From Pseudomonas mosselii (GTDB taxonomy: Bacteria > Pseudomonadota > Gammaproteobacteria > Pseudomonadales > Pseudomonadaceae): DNA of 64,000 nt. The notes under the pieces were generated by a model that was given only the letters and a program-made list of their open reading frames with translations, searched no databases and was not told the origin of the DNA. Both the position numbers and the translations under genes were made by a program. Of this stretch, positions 8,963 through 18,995 are shown one piece after another; the first letter of the stretch is position 1; every line of letters begins with the position of its first letter. The stretch lies in NCBI RefSeq assembly GCF_019823065.1, contig NZ_CP081966.1, positions 3,441,501 to 3,505,500 of the forward strand. Reading direction: 5' to 3'.

Positions 8963-9242
8963 TTTATCAATTCTTTACGCCGACGAGCCACGAACCGGCA
9001 GCAACTTGATACGCAACTCAATTTCCTTGGCCGCATCTGCGGCGTATCGACCTGTTGCCGACGAAGAATTCCCTGCACGCTTGCACAGGTGTTGCCCAGC
9101 GCTTTCTGCTGGGCTAGCCTTTACACCCAACTCCCCCTGCGAGGTGTTCGTCCAATGCGCCATTGATGCCGCCGTCTACCTGACGGCCAGTCTTCAGCCT
9201 CCGGCCCGTACCGGAGATGTCGCGGCATGAGTGGAGTTGTGC
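8963..9242 (+). other. Long leader in front of the ABC-F gene
   Basis: The MFS stop and the ABC-F start are 326 bases apart. Besides the hairpin at 8929-8962, the stretch contains a CTCCGG...CCGGAG stem at about 9199-9216 and a nine-codon reading frame (9217-9246) whose TGA overlaps the ABC-F ATG as ATGA. ABC-F genes are often controlled by translated leaders. That is only a possibility here. Confidence 0.35.
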
Positions 9243-10850
9243 ATGACGAGCTCGTCGATCCTGACGCTGGACAGCGTCACCTTGGTCCTGCCCGATGGCA
9301 GACCGCTTTTCACCGACCTCAACGAATCCTTCGACCTGCGCCACACCGGGCTGGTCGGGCGCAACGGCGTGGGCAAGAGCCTGCTCGGGCAACTGCTGGC
9401 CGGCCTGCGCGAGCCCAGTGAGGGATACTGCCTGCGCCTTGGCCGAGTCCATCATCTCGACCAGCAGGTGATCGCCAATAGCACCACCGTCGCTGACCTG
9501 GCCCAGGTGGGTAGTACGCTGCGCGCCCTCGAGCGGATCGAACGTGGCAGCCTCGACCCGGAGGACTTCGACGCGGTCGGCGAGCGCTGGGACATTCGGG
9601 CGCGATTACAGGCGCAACTGCAACACCATGGCCTGGGCCATCTCGACCCACACTACCCGGTAGAGCACCTGAGCGGCGGCCAGGCCATGCGTGTCGCGCT
9701 GCTCGGTGCCTGGCTGAGCGAGGCCGACTACCTGATCCTTGACGAGCCGAGCAACCACCTGGACAGCAGCGCCAGGACCCTGCTGCTGGACATGCTCCAG
9801 GGCTGGGACAAGGGCCTGCTGGTGATCAGCCACGACCGGGCGCTGCTCGGGCACATGGCACGTATCGTCGAACTGTCGCCCCTTGGCTTGCGCGCCTATG
9901 GCGGCGATTTCGGCTTCTACCGTCAGCAAAGCACCGCACAGGCCGAACGGGCCGCGCAGGCACTGCTGCGCCTCAAGCAGCAGCGCCAACGCCAGGTTCA
10001 GACATTGCAACGTCAGCGTGAGAACTTCGAGCGTCACCAGGCCTGCGCCGGGCGCCGGGCCAGGCAAGCGAACCAGGCGCAGATTCTGCTCGACCGCCAG
10101 CAGCAGCGCAGCCAGGCCACCGCCGGGCGCCAGCGCCGCGAACTGCGGGATGCCAAGGCGGCCCTGGACGAACAGGTACGCCAGGCGGCGCGTCAGGTCG
10201 AACGCGAGGTGCCGATCGTGCTGCACGCCCCCACGCCGCAACGACATGCCGGACGCGAGGTGCTGGCGCTGGAAAGGTTGTACCTGCCACGGGGCACGAC
10301 CACGGCGCTGGACCTGCGCCTGTGCCTGGGCCAGCGGCTGGGGGTGGTGGGCGACAACGGCAGCGGCAAGTCCACCCTGTTGCGGGTGCTGGCCGGTGAA
10401 CTGGCGCCGCGCGCGGGCAGCCTGCGGTTGACCGGCGAAGTCGCCCTGCTCGACCAGCATGGCAGTTGCCTGGGGCCACGGCAGAGCGCCCTGGAACATC
10501 TGCGCGCCGCCAATCCACGCCAGCCGAGCGACGAACTGCGTCGTCGGCTGGCGCAGCTGGGCATCGACGCGGCACGCATCACCCTGCCCGGCGCCCTGCT
10601 CAGTGGTGGCGAACGGCTCAAGGTCGCGTTGGCTGCCGTGCTGTACCGGGAACGGCCATTGGACCTGCTGCTGCTCGACGAGCCGAACAACCACCTCGAC
10701 CTGCCGTCACTCGAGGCGCTGGAGCACTTGTTGCACCAGTTCAAGGGGGCGTTGCTGGTGGTCTCGCATGACCAAGTGTTTCTTCAGTCCCTGGTACTGG
10801 AAGGCTGCCTGCATTTAAGTCCAGATAGTTTGTCGCCCACCACGCCCTGA
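9243..10850 (+). CDS. ABC-F family ATPase (translation factor or antibiotic-protection type)
   Basis: A 535-residue soluble protein with two ATP-binding cassettes and no membrane segments. Cassette one has GRNGVGKS (39-46), LSGGQ (143) and DEPSNHLD (167). Cassette two has GDNGSGKS (370-377), LSGGE and DEPNNHLD (479). The arginine- and glutamine-rich linker between them (about 225-310) is the interdomain P-site tRNA-interacting motif of ABC-F proteins, which act on ribosomes. It is distinct from EttA and Uup in length and linker. ATG 9243 is chosen over the earlier GTG 9231 because GGAG at 9233-9236 lies six bases ahead of it. Cellular role is inferred from the family. Confidence 0.88.
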   Translation: MTSSSILTLDSVTLVLPDGRPLFTDLNESFDLRHTGLVGRNGVGKSLLGQLLAGLREPSEGYCLRLGRVHHLDQQVIANSTTVADLAQVGSTLRALERIERGSLDPEDFDAVGERWDIRARLQAQLQHHGLGHLDPHYPVEHLSGGQAMRVALLGAWLSEADYLILDEPSNHLDSSARTLLLDMLQGWDKGLLVISHDRALLGHMARIVELSPLGLRAYGGDFGFYRQQSTAQAERAAQALLRLKQQRQRQVQTLQRQRENFERHQACAGRRARQANQAQILLDRQQQRSQATAGRQRRELRDAKAALDEQVRQAARQVEREVPIVLHAPTPQRHAGREVLALERLYLPRGTTTALDLRLCLGQRLGVVGDNGSGKSTLLRVLAGELAPRAGSLRLTGEVALLDQHGSCLGPRQSALEHLRAANPRQPSDELRRRLAQLGIDAARITLPGALLSGGERLKVALAAVLYRERPLDLLLLDEPNNHLDLPSLEALEHLLHQFKGALLVVSHDQVFLQSLVLEGCLHLSPDSLSPTTP

Positions 10851-10967
10851 TGCTCGCCCGGCGGATTGTGTGACTGGCCGTTCCCGATCCGCGCCGGATG
10901 TATTATGGTGGCGGGGTGCGCATATAAAAGCAGCCCGCCGTGTTCGGGCCAGAGCAATGAGGGTGTC

Positions 10968-11987
10968 ATGAGTAACGAAAGCATTAACTGGGACAAGCTG
11001 GGTTTCGACTACATCAAGACCGACAAGCGTTACCTGTCCGTATGGCGTAACGGCGAGTGGGACAAGGGCACCCTGACCGAAGACAACGTACTGCACATCA
11101 GTGAAGGCTCCACCGCCCTGCACTATGGCCAGCAGTGCTTCGAAGGCCTGAAGGCCTACCGCTGCAAGGACGGTTCGATCAACCTGTTCCGCCCCGACCA
11201 GAACGCCGCGCGCATGCAGCGCAGCTGCGACCGCCTGCTGATGCCACGGGTCTCGACCGAACAGTTCATCGAAGCCTGCAAGCAAGTGGTCAAGGCCAAC
11301 GAAAAATTCGTTCCGCCGCACGGCAAGGGTGCGCTGTACCTGCGTCCGTTCGTGATCGGCACCGGTGACAACATCGGCGTGCGCACCGCCCCCGAGTTCA
11401 TCTTCTCGGTCTTCGCCATCCCGGTTGGCTCCTACTTCAAAGGCGGCATGACCCCGCACAAGTTCCTGATCTCCGACTACGACCGTGCAGCCCCGCAAGG
11501 CACCGGCGCAGCCAAGGTCGGCGGCAACTACGCGGCCAGCCTGCAACCAGGCTACGAGGCCAAGAAAGCCGGCTTCGCCGACTGCATCTACCTCGATCCG
11601 TTGACCCACAAGAAGATCGAGGAAGTCGGCTCGGCCAACTTCTTCGGTATCACCGCCAACAACGAATTCGTCACGCCGAAATCGATCTCGGTATTGCCGG
11701 GCATCACCCGCCTGTCGCTGATGGAACTGGCCGAATCGCGCCTGGGCCTGAAAGTGATCGAAGGCGACGTGGAAATCGACAAGCTCGACCGCTTCGTCGA
11801 AGCCGGCGCCTGTGGCACTGCCGCGGTGATCACGCCGATCGGCGGCATCCAGTACAACGGCAAGCTGCACGTGTTCCACAGTGAAACCGAAGTCGGCCCG
11901 GTCACCCAGAAGCTCTACGCCGAGCTGACCGGCATCCAGAGCGGTGACGTCGAAGCCCCGGCGGGCTGGATCGTCAAGGTCGCCTGA
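10968..11987 (+). CDS. ilvE: Branched-chain amino acid aminotransferase
   Basis: A 339-residue fold-type IV PLP enzyme that transaminates leucine, isoleucine and valine with 2-oxoglutarate. The Schiff-base lysine is K183 in AAKVGGNYAASL, and EVGSANFFGI and GACGTAAVITPIG form the cofactor phosphate and substrate regions. The longer BCAT form (MSNESINWDKLGFDYIKTDK start) is the one usual in pseudomonads. ATG 10968 is preceded by GAGGG at 10959-10963. It stands alone: 117 bases behind the ABC-F gene and followed by a strong intrinsic terminator. Confidence 0.93.
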   Translation: MSNESINWDKLGFDYIKTDKRYLSVWRNGEWDKGTLTEDNVLHISEGSTALHYGQQCFEGLKAYRCKDGSINLFRPDQNAARMQRSCDRLLMPRVSTEQFIEACKQVVKANEKFVPPHGKGALYLRPFVIGTGDNIGVRTAPEFIFSVFAIPVGSYFKGGMTPHKFLISDYDRAAPQGTGAAKVGGNYAASLQPGYEAKKAGFADCIYLDPLTHKKIEEVGSANFFGITANNEFVTPKSISVLPGITRLSLMELAESRLGLKVIEGDVEIDKLDRFVEAGACGTAAVITPIGGIQYNGKLHVFHSETEVGPVTQKLYAELTGIQSGDVEAPAGWIVKVA

Positions 11988-12004
11988 GGCTTCAGCCTGC
12001 AGTG

Positions 12005-12042
12005 AAAACGGGGCATGCCAGCAATGGCATGCCCCGTTTTTC
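12005..12042 (+). terminator. Intrinsic terminator of ilvE
   Basis: Perfect 16-bp arms AAAACGGGGCATGCCA (12005-12020) and TGGCATGCCCCGTTTT (12025-12040) with a GCAA tetraloop are followed by T residues. The A/T tails on both sides would also allow termination from the opposite strand. Confidence 0.92.
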
Positions 12043-12143
12043 TTGGCTTTCACGGCCCTGGGCAGCCAGATGAATTTTTCTTAAATCGCCGGTTGTCTAT
12101 TCTTTGGCACAATCAGGTCTCCACTCGCCGCCCAGGAACCAGC

Positions 12144-12824
12144 ATGCCTCGCGTACTGACCATCGAAGACGACGCCGTCACCGCCCAGGAAATCGTCGCC
12201 GAACTGTCCAGCCACGGCCTGGAAGTCGACTGGGCCGACAATGGCCGCGAAGGTCTGGCCAAGGCCATCGCCGGCGGCTACGACCTGATCACCCTCGACC
12301 GCATGCTGCCCGAGGTCGATGGCCTGACCATCGTCACAACCCTGCGCAACCTGAAGATCGCCACGCCGATCCTGATGATCAGCGCCCTGTCGGACGTCGA
12401 CGAACGCGTGCGCGGTCTGCGCGCCGGCGGCGACGACTACCTGACCAAGCCGTTCGCCTCCGACGAGATGGCCGCTCGGGTCGAGGTGCTGCTGCGCCGT
12501 AACAGCGTGCCGATGACCCAGACCCGCCTGCAGGTCGCCGACCTCGAGCTGGACCTGATCAGCCACGAGGCGCGCCGCGGCGAACAGGCGCTGAACCTGC
12601 TGCCCACCGAATACAAGCTGCTCGAGTACCTGATGCGCCACTCCGGCCAGGTGATCACCCGGATGATGATCTTCGAGGAGGTCTGGGGTTACCACTTCGA
12701 CCCCGGCACCAACCTGATCGACGTGCACATCGGCCGCCTGCGCAAGAAGATCGACTCGCCCGGCCAGAGCCCGCTGATCCGTACCGTGCGGGGCTCCGGC
12801 TATGCCATTGCCGAACCCGTCTAA
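12144..12824 (+). CDS. OmpR-family response regulator
   Basis: A 226-residue regulator. The receiver domain has the acidic pair at E8-D10, phosphoacceptor D52 in TLDRMLPEVDG and K102 in DDYLTKPF. The C-terminal winged helix (about 130-224) ends in IRTVRGSGYAI, typical of OmpR/PhoB proteins. AGGA lies upstream of ATG 12144. It overlaps the histidine kinase gene by 23 bases, so the two form a translationally coupled pair. The stimulus and target genes cannot be read from the window. Confidence 0.9.
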   Translation: MPRVLTIEDDAVTAQEIVAELSSHGLEVDWADNGREGLAKAIAGGYDLITLDRMLPEVDGLTIVTTLRNLKIATPILMISALSDVDERVRGLRAGGDDYLTKPFASDEMAARVEVLLRRNSVPMTQTRLQVADLELDLISHEARRGEQALNLLPTEYKLLEYLMRHSGQVITRMMIFEEVWGYHFDPGTNLIDVHIGRLRKKIDSPGQSPLIRTVRGSGYAIAEPV

Positions 12825-14184
12825 GGGCTGGAGCTCCTCCACCAGCCGCCTGCTGGCGCTGTACAGCTTCCTGTTCGTGGCCTGGAGCAGCATCCTCATG
12901 GGGGTGCTGTACTTCGAGGTCACCAGCTACCTGAACAAGCTCACCCGCCACTCCATGCTGCAGCGCCAGCACCTGTTCGCCCACATGAGCGGCAAGCAGC
13001 TGGACGACGCGCTGATCGCAAGCCAGGCCTTCGAGGAGCGCAGCTTCGACGCCTACGGCCTCTTCGACCCCCAGCTGAACCCGATTGGCGGACGCATCCG
13101 CACCATCCCGCCGGAGCTGGGCCTGGACGGCACGGTGCATGAGCTCAAGCGCTGCCTGGACGCCGACGATCCGCACCTGCCCCGCGATAGCTGCGATGCC
13201 GTGGCGATCAAGGTCCAGGACGGCCGCTGGCTGGTGCTGGTGCGCGACAACGGCTCGCTGTTCGTGGTCACCCGGATCATTCTCGACGCGCTGCTTTGGG
13301 GCATTTCCCTGACCCTGATTCCAGGCTTTGCCGGCTGGTACCTGCTGCGCCGCCGACCGCTCAAACGCATCCGGGCGATCCAGGCCCAAGCCGAACTTAT
13401 CGTCGCCGGCGACCTGACCCACCGCCTTCCGGTGTCGGTGCGCCGCGATGAACTGGACATGCTGGCCGCCATCGTCAACGCGATGCTCGACCGCATCGAA
13501 AGGCTGATGCATGAGGTCAAGGGGGTCTGTGACAACATCGCCCACGACCTGCGCACGCCCCTGACCCGCCTGCGCGCGCAGCTCTATCGCATTCGCCAGC
13601 AGAGCGGCGCCGATTCTGCCGAAGGCGCGGCGCTGGACCAGGCGATCGGCGAGACCGACACGCTGATGGCTCGCTTCCGAGGCCTGCTGCGTATCAGCGA
13701 ACTGGAAGACCGCCAACGCCGAGCCGGCTTCGTGCAACTCGACCCACAAGGCTTGCTGGTTGAACTGCACGACTTCTACCTGCCACTGGCCGAGGATGGC
13801 GGCATCCATCTGCAACTGAGCCAGCCCGCGCAACTGGCGGCCCTGCATGGCGATCGAGAATTGCTGTTCGAGGCCCTGGCCAACCTGGTGGGCAATGCGA
13901 TCAAGTTCACCCCGCAAGGCGGCCAGGTGCGCATGGTCGCCAGCGAGGACGATCAAGGCGTGCACATTGCAGTCGAGGACAGCGGGCCGGGGATTCCAGC
14001 GGATGAGCGAGAGGCGGTGTTGAAGCGTTTCTACCGCAGCGAGGAAGGCCATCGCCACCCGGGGTTCGGGCTTGGGCTGTCGATCGTCGCGGCGATCGTC
14101 GACCTGCATGGGTTCGGCCTGGAGGTGGGGGCCAGTGAGCTGGGTGGGGCGAGATTGGTTCTGCACTGCACCAGCGCGGCCTGA
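12802..14184 (+). CDS. Sensor histidine kinase, partner of the upstream regulator
   Basis: A 460-residue membrane kinase. Transmembrane segments lie near residues 16-38 and 160-182 and enclose a periplasmic sensor of about 120 residues. A HAMP linker follows. The phosphoacceptor is H248 in IAHDLRTPLTRL. The ATPase domain shows the N box (LVGNAIKFTP), EDSGPGIP and GFGLGLSIV. It phosphorylates the regulator encoded just upstream. The periplasmic domain has two cysteines (RCLDAD, DSCDAV) but no recognised ligand motif. Confidence 0.9.
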   Translation: MPLPNPSKGWSSSTSRLLALYSFLFVAWSSILMGVLYFEVTSYLNKLTRHSMLQRQHLFAHMSGKQLDDALIASQAFEERSFDAYGLFDPQLNPIGGRIRTIPPELGLDGTVHELKRCLDADDPHLPRDSCDAVAIKVQDGRWLVLVRDNGSLFVVTRIILDALLWGISLTLIPGFAGWYLLRRRPLKRIRAIQAQAELIVAGDLTHRLPVSVRRDELDMLAAIVNAMLDRIERLMHEVKGVCDNIAHDLRTPLTRLRAQLYRIRQQSGADSAEGAALDQAIGETDTLMARFRGLLRISELEDRQRRAGFVQLDPQGLLVELHDFYLPLAEDGGIHLQLSQPAQLAALHGDRELLFEALANLVGNAIKFTPQGGQVRMVASEDDQGVHIAVEDSGPGIPADEREAVLKRFYRSEEGHRHPGFGLGLSIVAAIVDLHGFGLEVGASELGGARLVLHCTSAA

Positions 14185-14190
14185 AAAGCA

Positions 14191-14239
14191 TCGCGGGGCA
14201 AGTCGTATCGGCGCTGCGCCGATGCGACTTGCCCCGCGA
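14191..14239. repeat. REP-type palindrome
   Basis: Arms TCGCGGGGCAAGTCG (14191-14205) and CGACTTGCCCCGCGA (14225-14239) are a variant of the P. putida REP element. It sits between the 3' ends of the convergent kinase and cysS genes and may end transcription from both sides. Confidence 0.85.
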
Positions 14240-14254
14240 CAGGGCTTGAGCCGA

Positions 14255-15637
14255 TCAGTCAGCCAGGCGCCAGGTGGTGGTGCCCTTGCTGTCTTCCAGT
14301 ACCACGCCCATGGCGGTCAGCTGGTCGCGGATGCGGTCGGACTCGGCCCAGTTCTTGTCGGTGCGCGCCTGCAGACGCGCCTGGATCAGCGCCTCCACTT
14401 CGGCAGCATCGACCTTGCCCTCGGCACCGGCACGCAGGAAGTCATCGGCCTCGAGCTGCAGCACGCCCAGCACATCCCCCAGCTCGCGCAGACGACCCGC
14501 CAGGCCAGCGGCGGCCTCAGGGTCGCTGTCGCGCAGTCGGTTGATCTCGCGCACCAGGTCGAACAGCACGGCGCAGGCTTCCGGCGTGCCGAAGTCGTCG
14601 TTCATCGCCACGGTGAAGCGCTCGACGAACGCCTCGCCGCCCTTGGCCTCGACCCGCGGCAGGCCGCGCAGCGCGTGGTAGAAGCGCTCGAGCGCGCCCT
14701 TGGCATCGCGCAGGCTGTCCTCGGAGTAGTTGATCGCGCTGCGGTAGTGGCTGGCCACCAGCAGGTAGCGCACCACTTCCGGGTGGTACTTGTCGAGCAC
14801 GTCGCGGATGGTGAAGAAGTTGTTCAACGACTTGGACATCTTCTCGCCATTGATGCGGATCATGCCGCAGTGCATCCAGGCGTTGGCATACTGCTTGCCG
14901 GTAGCCGCCTCGCTCTGGGCGATCTCGTTCTCGTGGTGCGGGAACTCCAGGTCGCTGCCGCCGCCGTGGATGTCGAAGCTCTCGCCCAGGCAGCAAGTAG
15001 ACATCACCGAGCACTCGATGTGCCAGCCCGGACGGCCCGGGCCCCACGGCGACTCCCAGCTCGGCTCGCCGGGCTTGACGCCCTTCCACAGGACGAAGTC
15101 CAGCGGATCCTGCTTGGCCTCGTCGACCTCGATGCGGGCACCGATGCGCAGGTCTTCGATCTTCTTGCGCGACAGCTTGCCGTAGCCGACGAACTTACCG
15201 ACGCGGTAGTACACGTCGCCGTTGCCCGGCGCGTAGGCATAGCCCTTGTCGATCAGGGTCTGGATCATCGCGTGCATGCCGGGGATATGGTCGGTGGCAC
15301 GGGGTTCCAGGTCCGGCGGCAGGATGCTCAGGCGGCGCTCGTCCTCGTGCATCGCGTCGATCATGCGGGCCGTCAGCGCGTCGAACGACTCGCCGTTTTC
15401 GTTGGCCCGGTTGATGATCTTGTCGTCGATGTCGGTGATGTTGCGCACATAGGTCAGCTCATAGCCGCTCTTGCGCAGCCAGCGGGTGACCAGGTCGAAG
15501 GCCACCATGCTGCGGCCGTGGCCCAGGTGGCAGTAGTCGTACACGGTCATGCCGCACACGTACATGCGCACCTTGTTGCCGTCCAGCGGCTTGAAAACTT
15601 CCTTGGTCTTGCTCAGCGTGTTGTAGATGGTAAGCAC
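14255..15637 (-). CDS. cysS: Cysteinyl-tRNA synthetase
   Basis: A 460-residue class I synthetase that charges tRNA-Cys. The HIGH signature is HLGH (37-40), KMSKS is at 266-270, and zinc ligands are C28 in YVCGMTVYD, the cysteine in WHIECSVM and the histidine and glutamate in FPHHENE. Length matches the usual bacterial enzyme. It starts nine bases after the glnS stop, so the two synthetases form one operon on the minus strand. Confidence 0.96.
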   Translation of the reverse strand: MLTIYNTLSKTKEVFKPLDGNKVRMYVCGMTVYDYCHLGHGRSMVAFDLVTRWLRKSGYELTYVRNITDIDDKIINRANENGESFDALTARMIDAMHEDERRLSILPPDLEPRATDHIPGMHAMIQTLIDKGYAYAPGNGDVYYRVGKFVGYGKLSRKKIEDLRIGARIEVDEAKQDPLDFVLWKGVKPGEPSWESPWGPGRPGWHIECSVMSTCCLGESFDIHGGGSDLEFPHHENEIAQSEAATGKQYANAWMHCGMIRINGEKMSKSLNNFFTIRDVLDKYHPEVVRYLLVASHYRSAINYSEDSLRDAKGALERFYHALRGLPRVEAKGGEAFVERFTVAMNDDFGTPEACAVLFDLVREINRLRDSDPEAAAGLAGRLRELGDVLGVLQLEADDFLRAGAEGKVDAAEVEALIQARLQARTDKNWAESDRIRDQLTAMGVVLEDSKGTTTWRLAD

Positions 15638-15646
15638 GAAGGTTCC

Positions 15647-17350
15647 TCAGCTGCCCCACGAATCGCGCAGGGTCACGGTCCGGTTGAATACCGGGCGACC
15701 CGGCTGGGAGTCTTTCAGGTCGGCGCAGAAGTAGCCTTCGCGCTCGAACTGGAAGCGGTCTTCTGGCTGGGCCTGGCCCAGGGAAGGTTCCGCGCGACAA
15801 CCGCTGAGTACCTGCAGCGAATCGGGGTTGATGTTGTCGAGGAAGCTGCCGCCGTCTTCGGTCTTCTCCGGGTTGGCGGAGCGGAACAGGCGGTCGTACA
15901 GACGCACTTCGCACTCGACGCTGCCTTGCGCCGGCACCCAGTGGATCACGCCCTTGACCTTGCGGCCCTCGGGGTTCTTGCCCAGGGTGTCCGGATCGTA
16001 CGAGCAGCGCAGCTCGACGATGTTGCCGTCGGCATCCTTGATCGCCTCGTCGGCGCGGATCACGTAGCTGCCACGCAGGCGCACTTCACCGGCCGGCTCC
16101 AGGCGCTTGTAGCCCTTGGGCGGCGCTTCCATGAAGTCGTCGCGGTCGATGTACAGCTCGCGGGCGAACGGCAGCACGCGCACACCCATGTCTTCCTTCG
16201 GATGGCGCGGCAGTTCGAGTTGCTCGACCTGGTCCTCGGGATAGTTGGTGATCACCACCTTCAGCGGGCGCAGCACGCACATGGCGCGTGGCGCGGTACG
16301 GTCGAGGTCGTCGCGGATGCTGAATTCGAGCATCGCCATGTCGACCACGCCGTCGGAACGGTTGGTGCCGATCATCTCGCAGAAGTTGCGGATCGAGGCC
16401 GGGGTGTAGCCACGGCGGCGGTAGCCCGACAGGGTCGACATGCGCGGATCGTCCCAGGCCTCGACATGACCTTCGTCCACCAGCTGCTTGAGCTTGCGCT
16501 TGGAGGTGATGGTGTAGTTCAGGTTCAGGCGGCTGAACTCGTACTGGCGCGGGTGCGCCGGCACCGGCAGCTTGTCCAGGAACCAGTCGTACAGCGGACG
16601 GTGGCTTTCGAACTCCAGGGTGCAGATCGAGTGGGTGATGCCTTCGATAGCGTCCGACTGACCGTGGGTGAAGTCGTAGTTGGGGTAGATGCACCACTTG
16701 TCACCGGTCTGGTGATGGTGGGCATGGCGAATGCGGTACAGGATCGGGTCGCGCAGGTTCATGTTCGGCGAAGCCATGTCGATCTTGGCGCGCAACACGC
16801 GCTCGCCGTCCTTGAACTCGCCGGCCTTCATGCGCGCGAACAGGTCCAGGTTCTCCTCGACGCTGCGCTCGCGGAACGGGCTGTTCTTGCCCGCCTCGGT
16901 CAGGCTGCCACGGTATTCCTTGGCCTGCTCGGGGGTCAGGTCGCAGACATAGGCGTTGCCGGACTTGATCAGCTCCACCGCCCAGGCATGCAGCTGCTCG
17001 AAGTAGTCCGAGGCATAGCGCACCGGGCCCGCCCACTCGAAGCCCAGCCACTTGACGTCACGCTGGATGGAGTCGATGTACTCCTGGTCTTCCTTGGCCG
17101 GGTTGGTGTCGTCGAAACGCAGGTGGCAGACGCCGCCGAACTCCTTGGCCAGGCCGAAGTTGACGCAGATCGACTTGGCGTGGCCGATGTGCAGGTAACC
17201 GTTGGGCTCCGGCGGGAAACGGGTGACGATGCTCTGGTGCTTGCCCGAGTCCAGGTCGGCCTGGACGATCGGCCGCAGGAAGTTCACAGGGACGGCGGGT
17301 GCGCCTTTGGCAGCGGCGTTTGGCGCGTTGTCGGCAGTGGGCTTGCTCAT
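15647..17350 (-). CDS. glnS: Glutaminyl-tRNA synthetase
   Basis: A 567-residue class I synthetase. [16 protein letters not shown] with HIGH at 54-57 is diagnostic, and [14 protein letters not shown] carries the KMSKS-equivalent lysine loop. The C-terminal beta-barrel anticodon-binding half ([19 protein letters not shown] onward) is complete. ATG 17348-17350 is preceded by AAGGA. A longer open frame upstream is not supported by homology. It is first in the glnS-cysS operon and diverges from ppiB. Confidence 0.96.
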   Translation of the reverse strand: MSKPTADNAPNAAAKGAPAVPVNFLRPIVQADLDSGKHQSIVTRFPPEPNGYLHIGHAKSICVNFGLAKEFGGVCHLRFDDTNPAKEDQEYIDSIQRDVKWLGFEWAGPVRYASDYFEQLHAWAVELIKSGNAYVCDLTPEQAKEYRGSLTEAGKNSPFRERSVEENLDLFARMKAGEFKDGERVLRAKIDMASPNMNLRDPILYRIRHAHHHQTGDKWCIYPNYDFTHGQSDAIEGITHSICTLEFESHRPLYDWFLDKLPVPAHPRQYEFSRLNLNYTITSKRKLKQLVDEGHVEAWDDPRMSTLSGYRRRGYTPASIRNFCEMIGTNRSDGVVDMAMLEFSIRDDLDRTAPRAMCVLRPLKVVITNYPEDQVEQLELPRHPKEDMGVRVLPFARELYIDRDDFMEAPPKGYKRLEPAGEVRLRGSYVIRADEAIKDADGNIVELRCSYDPDTLGKNPEGRKVKGVIHWVPAQGSVECEVRLYDRLFRSANPEKTEDGGSFLDNINPDSLQVLSGCRAEPSLGQAQPEDRFQFEREGYFCADLKDSQPGRPVFNRTVTLRDSWGS

Positions 17351-17598
17351 AGTGTCCTTGAATGCAGGTAGCCGGCCCGGGTAGGCCGATTGAATCAAAG
17401 GGCCTATCATAGCCGAAGCAGTCAAGCTGCTGACAGCCGGAGCACCGACAAAGTGGCGCGTTTTGTCGCCGCAGCGGTCTACAATCCGGCAGAATGTCGA
17501 CCCAGTGGCGTGTGCCGCGGCTGCCTGATCCTGCGTCAGGTTATCCGAGCGCACCGCGCACCCTATTTCCCGAATGCCTTGAAAGAGCGAGTTTCAGC

Positions 17599-18099
17599 AT
17601 GTCCAAAGTCAAACTGAGCACCAACCACGGCGATATCATCCTGCAATTGAATGCCGAAAAAGCCCCGCTGACCACTGAGAACTTCGTTCAATACGTCAAG
17701 GATGGCCACTACAATGGCACCGTGTTCCACCGCGTGATCAAGGGCTTCATGATCCAGGGTGGCGGCTTCGAGCCAGGCATGAGCCAGAAGAAGACCCGCG
17801 CCAGCATCCAGAACGAAGCCGACAATGGCCTGAAGAACGCCAAGTACAGCATCGCCATGGCCCGTACCATGGAGCCGCACTCGGCCTCCGCGCAGTTCTT
17901 CATCAACGCCTCCGACAACGACTTCCTCAACCACAGCGGCAAGAACGTTCAGGGCTGGGGCTACGCCGTGTTCGGTGAAGTGATCGAAGGCAAGGAAATC
18001 GTCGACGCCATCGAGAAAGTCGCCACCGGTTCCAAGGCCGGCCACCAGGACGTGCCGAAAGACGACGTGATCATCGAGAAAGCCGAGATCATTGAGTGA
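17599..18099 (+). CDS. ppiB: Peptidyl-prolyl cis-trans isomerase B (cyclophilin)
   Basis: A 166-residue cytoplasmic cyclophilin. [13 protein letters not shown] (catalytic arginine), [14 protein letters not shown] and [16 protein letters not shown] are the conserved core blocks. No signal peptide is present, which separates it from periplasmic PpiA. ATG 17599 ([13 protein letters not shown]) matches family starts. Its TGA overlaps the GTG of lpxH, so the two are cotranscribed. Confidence 0.94.
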   Translation: MSKVKLSTNHGDIILQLNAEKAPLTTENFVQYVKDGHYNGTVFHRVIKGFMIQGGGFEPGMSQKKTRASIQNEADNGLKNAKYSIAMARTMEPHSASAQFFINASDNDFLNHSGKNVQGWGYAVFGEVIEGKEIVDAIEKVATGSKAGHQDVPKDDVIIEKAEIIE

Positions 18100-18818
18100 T
18101 CCTGCTGATCTCCGATCTGCACCTGCAAGAAGAACGCCCGGACATCACCCGGGCGTTTCTTGATCTGCTCGACGGCCGCGCCCGTCACGCCAAGGCGCTG
18201 TACATCCTCGGCGACTTCTTCGAGGCCTGGATCGGCGACGATGCGATGACACCGTTCCAGCAGTCGATCTGCCAGGCCCTGCGCCGGCTGAGCGACAGCG
18301 GCACGGCGATCTACCTGATGCACGGCAACCGCGACTTCCTCATCGGCCAGGCGTTCTGCGACGCCGCCGGCTGCACCCTGCTGGCCGACCCCAGCGTGGT
18401 CGAGCTGGGTGGCGAGGCGGTGCTGCTGATGCACGGCGATACCCTGTGCACCCGCGACTTGGCCTACATGAAGCTGCGCCGCTACCTGCGCAACCCGCTG
18501 ACCTTGTGGATCCTGCGGCACCTGCCGCTGGCCACGCGGCACAAGCTGGCGCGCAAGCTGCGCAGCGAAAGCAGTACCCAGGTGCGCATGAAGAGCACCG
18601 AGATCGTCGACGTCACCCCCGAGGAAGTGCCCAAGGTGATGGCCGCCCACGGCGTGCGCACCCTGGTCCACGGCCACACCCACCGGCCGGCGCTGCACAA
18701 GCTGGTGGTCGATGGCCAGCCGGCGCGGCGTATCGTGCTGGGGGACTGGGACCGCCGGGGCTGGGCGTTGCAGGTGGACGAACAGGGCTTCCAGCTGGCG
18801 CCGTTCGAGTTTTCCTGA
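18096..18818 (+). CDS. lpxH: UDP-2,3-diacylglucosamine diphosphatase (lipid A synthesis)
   Basis: A 240-residue metallophosphoesterase that removes UMP from UDP-2,3-diacylglucosamine to give lipid X. Metal-binding motifs appear in order: [19 protein letters not shown] and HGHTHRP. The start is GTG 18096, overlapping the ppiB stop by four bases. The stop is followed by a large palindromic repeat that probably ends the operon. Confidence 0.94.
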   Translation: MILLISDLHLQEERPDITRAFLDLLDGRARHAKALYILGDFFEAWIGDDAMTPFQQSICQALRRLSDSGTAIYLMHGNRDFLIGQAFCDAAGCTLLADPSVVELGGEAVLLMHGDTLCTRDLAYMKLRRYLRNPLTLWILRHLPLATRHKLARKLRSESSTQVRMKSTEIVDVTPEEVPKVMAAHGVRTLVHGHTHRPALHKLVVDGQPARRIVLGDWDRRGWALQVDEQGFQLAPFEFS

Positions 18819-18840
18819 GCGACCGCCCATGCGCGCTCCC

Positions 18841-18983
18841 TGTGGAGCGGCCTTGCCGAGGCGTCGGACCGGTCGGAAAGGGCTGCGAAGCAGCCCCAGC
18901 GGTTTTTGCGTAAATGCTGAAATCTGGGGCCGCTTTGCGGCCCTTTCCGACCGGTCCGACGCCTCGGCAAGGCCGCTCCTACA
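18841..18983. repeat. Large palindromic repeat, about 143 bp
   Basis: The left arm (18841-18897) and right arm (18925-18983) are complementary over most of about 56 bases. The outer block GGAGCGGCC/GGCCGCTCC and the inner GGGCTGC..GCAGCCCCA/TGGGGCCGC..GCGGCCC blocks are shared with the element at 53564-53687. The middle of the arm differs. It lies between convergent lpxH and pvdQ. Confidence 0.85.
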
Positions 18984-18995
18984 AAGAGCCCGCAG

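Noticed and set aside
14072..17371. Open frame of about 1100 codons on the plus strand opposite cysS and glnS
   Set aside because: It is the antisense shadow of two well conserved synthetases in high-GC DNA, with valine/alanine/glutamine-rich composition and no family.
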